From the NCBI RefSeq assembly GCF_014356525.2, contig NC_052506.1:20115916-20179915 (forward strand): a DNA stretch of 64,000 nucleotides. The letters are read 5' to 3'. Numbering within the stretch: the first letter of the stretch is position 1; every line of letters begins with the position of its first letter. This document shows positions 55,143 to 64,000 of this stretch, piece by piece. The DNA is from Nilaparvata lugens (Eukaryota > Arthropoda > Insecta > Hemiptera > Delphacidae). Under the pieces are notes generated by a model. That model was not told the DNA's origin and did no database searches. It saw only the letters and a list, made by a program, of their open reading frames with translations. The position numbers and the translations under genes were made by a program.

Positions 55143-55975
55143 GATTTACACTAGTAGTTCTGTGAACAGTAGACCTCGCGCTCAGTGAGTTACATTGACC
55201 TGTAGTTATGTAATCTCAAAAATTAATAAATAATTTATCAATTTAAAATGTCTAGAAAAAATCCTAAATAAGCATAGAGCTTTCTGTCCTATATCGTACC
55301 GTGACTTGTCGTCCCTGAATGTGAGTGTGAGCGCTGTTATCAGGTCTGGCTGCAACTGTCTACAACGTTGATCGAAAGATACAATTTTCAAGATGTTCGA
55401 TGTTTTTGAACGGGTAGTATTATAGTCAACTGTCTACTAACGTTAATGGAAAGATACATTTTCAAGATGTTCGATGTTTTTGAACGGGTAGTATTATAGT
55501 CAACTGTCTACTAACGTTAATGGAAAGATACATTTTGAAGATGTTCGATGTTTTTGAACGGGTAGTATTATAGTCAACTGTCTACTAACGTTAATGGAAA
55601 GATACATTTTCAAGATGTTCGATGTTTTTGAACGGGTAGTATTATAGTCCACTAGACAGCTGATTTATGATGAATAATTCTATAGTCTGATTTTTACAGT
55701 AATATTGGCGTATGAAGGAGGCTCCTTTTTCCTTTTATATTATCCTTGAAATGCAAAATTTCCAAAAACCTATACGTCGACGCGCAATTTAAAAAGGAAC
55801 ATACCTGTCAAATTTCATGAAAATCTATTACCCCGTTTCGCCGTGTCAAATTTCATGAAAATCTATTACCCCGTTTCGCCGTAAATGCGCAACATAAAAA
55901 CATATAAACATTCAAACATTAAGAGAAATGCCAAACCGTCGACTTGAATCTTAGACTTCACTTCGCTCGGTCAAT
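55143..55975 (-). mobile_element. Repeat family D, copy 2 with internal tandem array
   Basis: Inverse copy of 36978-37392 from ACTAGTAGTTCTGTGAACAG to CTTCACTTCGCTCGGTCAAT, enlarged by four copies of a 74-bp unit at about 55378-55650 (CAAGATGTTCGATGTTTTTG, AACGGGTAGTATTATAGTC). A small direct duplication (TTTCATGAAAATCTATTACC) lies at 55815-55878. Confidence 0.7.
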
Positions 55976-58900
55976 TACTCAATTTTTCCATTTGACATTT
56001 TATGAGACGGACTCACCAGACTGTTACAGTGAACTCATATCAAATCAGAAACATTTCGTGTTAATGTAGTGTCCAATTCAATTCTTTACTTAACAAAAAA
56101 TCACTGCGTTACGAAACTGTCAATGTTTTGGAAGCACCGGGCCTAATTGAGAGGCATCGATCTCCTGTTCAACTACAGCTTGCAAGTTGCGAATCTGACA
56201 AGCACCTACATTCAGTCTATACTAGTATCAAGTAAGTTACTAGCGTACTTGTCAATTCGAAATTGGCCGAGTCTCAATTATTATTATCACCTTTTTGTCT
56301 CTACTACGTCAGTAGCTTAAGTGAAATATAATTGATATGCTAACATAACAACACAAGCTTGACCTTCAGTGGTGATTACTTTTATTGGTTATTAATTTCA
56401 AGCAGGATATCCTGGAGGAAAGCTGCTTTACTTCTGGTAATATTGGGTGAGAACTACAAGAGACATTCGAGAATCATTTGAATATTTTTTTTTGTAAATA
56501 AGCTTTTCATTATTGAAAGTGTTTGTACCCAGTCGCTTAATTATGTTCTCATTCAAGTATTAATTATCAAAGACACTTTTACTACTCTATTACTAGTAGG
56601 AAGACATTACATTGAGAATACCTTGTTCATAGAATGATTTGGATTCATATTTTTTATCCTCCTTTGTGAGTGTGAAACAAATACAAGAAAGCAGAATGAA
56701 GAAGTATTCAATTTTCCCTGACAAATTATGCTTCTCAACAAATGACACAAGATTGAATTCTCATGGAGTAACATAGATTAAAGAGCGATTTAGATACAAC
56801 TCCGGCTATCACATCGATAAAAGAGTATGCAATAGCTGAACTTCTACTGTAGCAGATTACATTACTGTTATTCAAGGAATACTAATGTAGGATACTAGAT
56901 GAGTAGAGAGTATTGATTGATTGATGAATACTAGATTTGTCTGTATAAAAAAATGCATCATTGTATTCAATAACTTGCAAAGAAAATGTGAAGTTAAAGC
57001 AAGATTCAAATTATTATTCTTCATGACAATTAATGAATAAGACATATTGTTACATATCAGAGTATCAAAAAGCAAGCTCACAATAGCTTAGTCGGACTGG
57101 CAATCATTCAATATGAATATGGGATAAGGTTTTATATTATGTTATAAGTTATTATTATTCATGAATTTTCTACTTTACTTTGTTAATTAACATATTAATT
57201 CAATATAGCATACATTTATATTTGTTTATGTACTGCAACCTAGTGAATATGAATATATTATTTAATATCCCTCAAATAGCTGATAGCTAGAGAGATATAA
57301 ATATATGTAAACTGTTTTTATTAAAATTGTATTTTGTATAGTATATTTCTTCAGTAATTTCAATTTTTCTCTAGACAATCCGAGTATTCCAATCTCTATG
57401 CGAGCATATCCCGTTCACGCCCATTTGAGCATTCTTATTTGAATTAATCAAGCTACCACATTGAATCAGCAAATAAATAATAATTTATTATAATAAAAAT
57501 AGTTTTCTTTGAACTCAAAGATCACGATGAAACCGGAGTACAGCATTAATCATCATCGCAACACAACTATCACTCTAGCTTTTGTGGAGAATAAATTGAA
57601 GTAGTCACTCTAGATACCTGTAGTGGACTAGGAATAAGGAGTGAAAACAGACACGTGACACTTGGAAGAAGACACGAGAAATATTGGAGAGGAAGAGCTT
57701 AGCTCTGAGAAAGAGTGAATCCCTTGTGAATCGAGGACAGGACAACGAAGCTTATTGTCGCAGACAGTCTGAAAGATTGGTAGGAAAAAAGATTTATGCT
57801 CTTCACTGCTCCACTCAAGCAGTAGTTGTGTTTCTTCCATTTTCACCAGTTCATAGAGAGTGCAGCCTGAAGGATTCAGAGACATTTCTCACAGGGCAGG
57901 GGCGATAGGAATGAAATTGCTCGTATCTTCGAGATACCTTATTGTTCTTAATTGAGACCCGGGAATCGCTTTTCCAACGCTTTATAGAGTTGCAAGTCTC
58001 ATTCGTTTGCTACTTTATTTGTCTCTCTGAACTTAAATTGATAGGTTTCTTCTCAGTTACTGGTACTGTGCTACAAATTCATGTACCCTCTTGGAACGAA
58101 ATGCAATGAAAACATTCTTCGTCAGGTGGAGACTCCCGCGCACAGGCACAGCCCATGCGGGGACCTACCTCCTATTTAACAGTTATTTGTGTTAACAGCA
58201 ATAATAGTTATCAATGTTTACTAATTTAACAGTCACAGTTTTGTTGATCATGGTCATGTATTTACAGAAATTGTATTTTATATACATTATAATATCAACA
58301 TAGGCTACTAGACTCATAGTCAGTTAGGTTATAATTCTGTGTATATTTTGAGTTTTATTGCTGCTATAACATGTATTGTGTTTTTTTTTTTTTTTTTTGA
58401 GGAATAAACAGTTTGATTTGAGTTATGAGTTGAGAGCTCTTTACACCGCTCAACCTTGAATCTTGAATGAAGTCTTTCAAATACCTTTACGCAGTGAAAT
58501 TGATTGATTATGAAAAGAGATATTGTGAATAATTGAAATTTGTTCGAAAACCAATTCAACAAGTGCTATTTTTGAAAAAACTCATATTTGATTGAATTAC
58601 GTGGGCAACTGTTATCAATTTCGACTTTTCAGAATCAACTCATGAAGATTCAAAATCATAGTCAATAGAACTAGCCATTTAAACAATAGTTTTGATAGAA
58701 TTTGACTGCTGATTATTCAACTTATCCATAAATTTGCAATGGGTCTCGCAAGACCTGACTTATAATACATTGTTATGTGTGAAAAAAATAAGAAATCTGC
58801 TTTCAACTCTATAAAGTGGGTTGCTGTCTCAGAATGCCCTTTTGTTTCTAAATCCTAACAATGAATCTGAAATTTGGTTTGCTACTTCATAAAGTTGACT

Positions 58901-61900
58901 TTATTTTCAAATTCACAAGCTTTACCTATAATTTTCAAACAGCATGAATCTCCTTATCACGATTAAGTAAGAAACATTGATTTCACAAAATACGGTAACA
59001 GTCAAATCACTGACGTTGATTAATTAATTACTATTGCACTCCATAAGGGCATAATCTATTTGCATTTTGTTTTGCATATTACTAATTCATTTTATATCTA
59101 TTGGTGTTTTACGATTTCTAATGTTGTCTGAAGTTACCAGATTGTGACCCGTATGCTAATAGATAGGTATTAGGCAATACAGTGATAAAATGCAAGAATA
59201 ACTTATTTTCTGAGTGTTGACTGAATCAGGCTGTTGGTCGAAAAGTTTGCCATGCCTAATCAGCAGCTACCTTGTTACACAATGGTGTTTGACCTGTTCT
59301 CTACAACGTAAAAAGTAGTAACAAGTAATTAACTTAATTTTCGCCATTCTGTCGCCGCGGCTTAAGACTTATTTCATTCAAATGCAAGTACATCAAGTAA
59401 ACTTCTCTCAGTCTTGAAACGTTTTTTAAGTGTTGATCATGTCTCATATTATTTAGATGAAATAGAGTGATTTAATTCGAAATATCAATGTAGAGAAAAT
59501 AAGATTTTACACTGAAATCTTGAAGTCTTAAAATTAGTTCACGAAAATTGATTCATGTTTGTGTGGGAAACCAGTGTCCTATCCATGTAAAATCTTCAAT
59601 TATTCATATGGAAACTAGTTTTCTGGTTTGAGCTATTCAATGCACTATCTCCATAATGTGTTCACAATAATACGAAAAGGGAACTCTAAGCACAGACTCT
59701 AAGTAGAATGTATACTTCTTATCATCTTTGCTCCAAGTAATAAACGAACAGCTTAATCTTATTCTTTTGAAAGCGTCAAGATGGATATCATACCATCATA
59801 CCAACATGAATAGCAAGAGGAAATGATAAGGAATGCTCAAATAGATCAAGATCGTCCCTTCTCTTCAAAATTGATTTTCAATATTCCTCCCTTGTCTTTT
59901 CCACTTGGAAAACAATACCTCGCGAAGTTCTGAGATTAAACCACAAGAGGCCTCATCAGATAAGAGTCAACTGATTTAGAGACGCTCTATCTAGTTGATC
60001 TGAGAATTTCTCATTCCAGTACAATGGAAGAACAAGAAGTGATGAGACACTAGGAAACAAAAATTTCAGCTTCAAAGTCCCACCCTTGGCGACCGAATTG
60101 TCTTCATTGCTCTTTAAAACTATGAAACTATGAATGGGTAAGATACACACTTACATAGTATGTAGCGTATAGTGTTAGCAACTTGAGCAGAAAAATAAGC
60201 AAAGCATCTCCAAAGAGATTAAAAATTTGAGACTACGACGATAATTCCTCAACAAAATATAGCTCTGTTGAGAATGAGTAAGTTTTTAGTAATGTAGCTA
60301 CATAGATTTCTAAGATGTTTGACCATTAAATAGATAAATAGCGTTAATTCCAATAAATTACTGTCGAAACAGCTTCATTCATGGATTTGCACTAGAAACA
60401 ATAACATCAATAAATGTAGCTTCAAACAAAAGTGGCTATGAAAGCTTGTATTCGATGAGTCCCGTTGGACTGAATTACATCGAATTAGAAATAGCCTAGA
60501 TTCATTCATTCGAACATTAATACAGTAACTCCATTCCTGATGTTGGCCTACGGAATGAAACTAGTAAGTTACGTAAACATTTGGGATTTCCAGCTCACAA
60601 ACAGACCACCATAGGCCTATAATAAAACCGTTCAGATTACCGTTGATTCTAGATATTCGAAATCTTCAATACACTGCAGCTTATCTTCAATATGAAGATA
60701 TCCTATCTTCAACAAGCTGTTATCAAGGAAACCGAGCATTTTTTGATTTGAAGAGGTTATTGTAATTTGAAATCAGATTGTTATAAATGTTTGACGAGTC
60801 AAAATGAATGGAAATAGTTCTACAAAAAAATGAGCATTGATTTCATTACTTAAGAAATTCGTGAAAACTTCACTCAATCCACCTAAGGAAAGTTATTCAA
60901 AATGTTAGTTGAGGAGTTTAATTGTTATCATGAGAAATGTTTTCTGGAATTTTCTTATTCAGAATGATGCTCAATATTAAGACTTCATAGTGTGCTACAT
61001 CGATTGTAATCAATATAAAAGTGTGCTCTTGTTGATTTGACATGAAATCTCTAGCATTTTTGAAACTTGACAGGATGACAAAAAGCTATTCTTATTCACT
61101 TTATTCACTCGATAGAAAGTTGAGAGAGCTTGTCGGGTATAATTATAATTAATGACTAATAAGTTTCACAAATCGGCCAAATTGATATGCGTCTGAACCA
61201 GACTAGGCAATTATTTTCTAAATTATTCGTCATAAAACATAGAACCTCCATCGAAGTTCAAAAGTTTTGTAAAAATAATGTTACCGAAACATGTTTTGGT
61301 TATTCATATCGATTCATACATTGCTTACAATGACGTTTTTCTCATTAGTAAACTCATTCGTGTAACATGAATAAAAACATCGATTATGTAACAACAGTGG
61401 TGTTTTCCGTATTACTTCACTTTGAGTTTATGAGTCACAAATTTAAAATGCTTTTGAACTGTGAGTTCTAAAACTTTGTGATTTAAAAGTTGACTCTTTC
61501 TGATCTTAGTTTCGCTCTGAAGCATTAATCTGAATTCATCAGATCTTTGGAAAACTTTTCAAAGTAAAATGAAATAATCAAGAGCATCCTACTTATTTGA
61601 AGAACGATTCCTTGATGAGTTATAACTCTTAACTAACTGGAACTCTAATATAAACATTTTTATTTTCAAGTCAACGATAACTCTTCTATTGGGAGAAAAT
61701 TATGAATGTCATTCAGTATCTTGGAGGTACTGTACTTCTATTCCTGTATCAATTTCAGTAAGATTATCTTTTCTACATGAAGACTGTAGTAGAATTGTTC
61801 AGTTTTTGGCCAAATAGGAAGTCAAATGCAGTAGTGATTACAAATGACATAGTCTCGTTATAACATAGAATTTAAACTGTGAAAGGAGCAATGAGTGAAT

Positions 61901-62025
61901 TAGTTTCCTTGACATGATGACCCTTACCGAATGACCCTCACTTAATACACAAGTTTTCTTGAAAAATTCGTTTTTAGGACCGGATCAGCACTAGGCCTAC
62001 TCAATTGCTCACTACTCGACAGTAC
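55976..62025. other. Intron 1 of the GTP cyclohydrolase gene
   Basis: Six kilobases of AT-rich DNA with no supported exon or element. A T18 run lies at about 58381-58398. 57600-57900 is less AT-rich, with overlapping frames on both strands that show no family resemblance. Confidence 0.5.
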
Positions 62026-62179
62026 CTGGTGTTGTAGATGTGCGCGGAGTACGTGGAGTTCCGGGCACTTCGATATCGTCTTCAATGTTTTCCTGCCATG
62101 AGACCGATCGAAGTCTGACCGGCGGACACTTCTTAACGTCTTGACCAGCAGCACTAGAAACTTCAGCGGTGGCGCTCAT
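62026..62179 (-). CDS. GCH1: GTP cyclohydrolase I, exon 1 (N-terminal tail)
   Basis: 154 bp from the ATG at 62177-62179 to donor CCAG|GTACTG. Encodes 51 residues of a poorly conserved, probably disordered tail (MSATAEVSSAAGQDVKKCPP, LRSVSWQENIEDDIEVPG, then a Thr/Pro/Arg stretch), typical of animal enzymes where this part carries regulatory phosphorylation. It joins exon 2 in phase. The frame stays open upstream for 133 codons to an ATG at 62578, but that extension is Ser/Phe-rich and repetitive, so the ATG at 62179 is preferred. Confidence 0.88.
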
Positions 62180-62580
62180 GGTAATGGGAACCGAAAGTGG
62201 AGAAAGTTGGAAAAGCGAGAGGAAAGTTGTGAAAACTCGAACGTATGTGTGAGAGGAATGTGGAGAGTGGGTAAGTTGAAAAGACTCTCTCGTAACAGTG
62301 TTTGAGAGGTAAGTGCGAAATTTTGAAGAGAGTTTGAGAGAAAAGTTGAAAATTTGTAAGTGTGTTTGATAGAAATTGGGAAGTGAGTTTGAGAAGAAAC
62401 TCAATTCGTATGTTTGTAATGTAAGTGAGAAATTTCGAAGTATTTTTGACAGACAACTCAAAAACTTGTAGGTATGTGAGGAAAGCGATAAATTCGGAAT
62501 TGAGTCTGTGAGGAAACTCGGAAATCTGTTATTGTGTCTGACAGGAAACTGAGAAATCCAGCTATGTTCTTGGGACAAAA
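62180..62580 (-). other. Probable 5' UTR of the GTP cyclohydrolase gene, repetitive
   Basis: Degenerate repeats of about 55-65 bp (on the plus strand: GAGAAATTTCGAAG, GAGGAAACTCGGAAATC, TTGTAAGTGTGTTTGA). By chance or selection there is no in-frame stop upstream of the start codon until beyond 62578. Confidence 0.5.
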
Positions 62581-62649
62581 TCTGGAAAACTAGACAGTGT
62601 GTTCCGGAAGGAAGTGGAGGAGTGCGAGAGAGGACGTGAGTTTGTGAAA

Positions 62650-62860
62650 GAGAGGTTAGGTGAGAGAGCGAGCGATCACCTGCGCAGCAGCTACCTCAGC
62701 GCACGACTGCTGGCTGGCTACTATCACCGACTGGAAAGCGGTCCGAGATAAAAGTTGTAGAGCCGCCGAAAGTGACGTCACCGCAATCGATAGCGTCGTA
62801 CGCGCCGCAGGAAACGCACACGGCGTCTCTCATTCAACAATGGGCGCACCGGTGTAACTG
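62650..62860 (-). promoter_or_regulatory. CpG-richer promoter region of the GTP cyclohydrolase gene
   Basis: Contains a perfect cAMP-response-type site TGACGTCA (62773-62780), a DREF-like ATCGATA (62786-62792) and several CpGs, just outside the repetitive leader. Mammalian GTP cyclohydrolase promoters also use a CRE; the parallel here is only suggestive. Confidence 0.5.
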
Positions 62861-62964
62861 ATCGGTCAGACATTCCTAGCACCGGTAACTTTGTTGATGT
62901 ATATTAGAGATAATTTCGCCCGATCAAAAGAAGAGAGGGGATTTAAAGAAAAACGTGCTGGACT

Positions 62965-62973
62965 GAAATATAT

Positions 62974-63043
<70 letters not shown>

Positions 63044-63060
63044 TTATATACATATATACT
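62965..63060. repeat. (TA)n tract
   Basis: About 90 bp of nearly pure TA dinucleotides; the Tyr/Ile frame across it is an artefact. Confidence 0.9.
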
Positions 63061-63150
63061 ATGTGCGCGTGTATATTGTAGATATTACCACAGATTAAAC
63101 ACCGTAGTTCAATAAACATGAATAACAATATTAAATTATTTTTCAACAAC

Positions 63151-63442
63151 AATACTCTCTTTCTCGATTTGCTCTGTTGCCAGATCGTCTTTCAACAATG
63201 TAGAATTAATAAACCAAATATATCTGAAATATATATGAAAATTCATAATTAAATTATTCAAAATAATCATTTCTTGCTTGATAAAATATAATTGAATATT
63301 TTAAACGAGAATGAACAGTTGAAATTACATCAATAAACCTGTATCAGCTACCGTCTATAGAAGGCATTGACAAGACAGAGGATCGGCAACGTTTTTCTCC
63401 CCATCTTTCTCCACTGCCATTATAACGTTATCCTCACTATAG
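63151..63442. mobile_element. MITE family B, left-truncated copy
   Basis: Matches the right three quarters of 38347-38733 (GCTCTGTTGCCAGATCGTC, CCTGTATCAGCTACCGTC, then TCCTCACTATAG), without the left TIR. Confidence 0.8.
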
Positions 63443-64000
63443 ATCAAAAACAAGTGACTCTCTTGTATGTGATAATACACACACATTGTGACACCTAATA
63501 AAGAGCCGGTAGCACATAAATCTATCAAATTGGCCGTGAAATAAATGATTGAATGACCAAACCAGTGCTACAAAAACCAAGTAGAGAAGTTCAAGACGAT
63601 ATTAGAGGTTATTATTTATTATTAAACTAAAATCCCAATTAAATGCTGTAGAGGTTACTTTCATTTCGTAAGTTACAAGTACCCGTTAAGGTGAACAACT
63701 ATCTTCATAGCTTTGTATACTTTGTCGTTAAGTGGTAGAGAGGACATTACTGTCCAAACTTCGCCACGTCAAATAAAAAATACATTCAATACTTAAGGTG
63801 ATGACAATATGATTATGTCTGTCTGTATGTTCTGTGTGATTATGCCTGTATAATAACTGTAAGGTTACTAGAAAATAGCTTACTGCTCAAACCTATGAGG
63901 GAAGTTTATTGATATGTAAATTAAATATTATGATGAATTGAAATTTTCATGAGAATTCTTTGTATCTTTGAATATAGTTTTGACGATGTTAAACCGGTGT
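63443..64000. other. Right end of the window, nothing recognised
   Basis: AT-rich unique-looking sequence without a supported gene, RNA or repeat end. Confidence 0.4.

Noticed and set aside
62891..63115. 74-codon frame rich in Tyr and Ile
   Set aside because: Translation of the (TA)n tract.

Overview
This window looks like nuclear DNA of an arthropod, most likely a hemipteran insect. It is AT-rich, has kilobase-sized introns with GT/AG borders, carries two recognisable host enzyme genes, and is packed with MITEs, fold-back repeats, LINE fragments and hAT copies. The order-level guess rests on the general look of the repeats and is weak.

Host genes. (1) Plus strand: exons of a choline/ethanolaminephosphotransferase (CEPT1 / Drosophila bbc type) at 984-1115, 3787-3945 and 30458-30676. 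Earlier exons lie to the left of the window, and one exon expected between the second and third was not found. (2) Minus strand: a complete six-exon GTP cyclohydrolase I gene (start codon at 62179, stop at 38033, 258 residues), with introns of about 10.3, 9.7, 1.0, 0.7 and 1.7 kb and a CpG-richer upstream region at 62650-62860.

Main object. A Maverick/Polinton (adintovirus-like) endogenous DNA element occupies 4599-27015 inside the CEPT intron. Its ends are defined to the base: termini AGTAGAGGG.../...CCCTCTACT, flanked on both sides by the 6-bp duplication TATTAT. A 5'-truncated CR1/L2-like LINE (4853-8217) has landed in its left terminal inverted repeat. Without the LINE the element is about 19.05 kb. 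Minus-strand genes (9.9-15.7 kb) include two helical proteins, a DUF8207-like protein, an A32/FtsK-HerA-type packaging ATPase, a broken retroviral-like integrase, a short tail of a protein-primed DNA polymerase, and unknown small proteins. Plus-strand genes (15.9-26.3 kb) include an unknown protein with rolling-circle-initiator-like motifs, a spliced ssDNA-binding-like protein, a parvovirus-like phospholipase A2 protein, an adenain-like protease (frameshifted), a penton-like minor capsid protein (5' end lost at a TTAA insertion), a small capsid-adjacent protein, an intact-looking double-jelly-roll major capsid protein, and three unknown proteins. Capsid and packaging functions are better preserved than integration and replication functions, so the copy appears non-autonomous.

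Rest of the window. 27-38 kb holds MITEs, a fold-back element, a 723-bp hAT derivative with an exact 8-bp duplication, and inverted repeats. 38-62 kb is the GTP cyclohydrolase gene, with its introns full of MITEs, an 82-bp palindromic tandem array, nested fold-backs and other tandem arrays. 62.2-64 kb is its 5' side, a (TA)n tract and a truncated MITE.

All family assignments come from reading motifs by eye; no database search was run.
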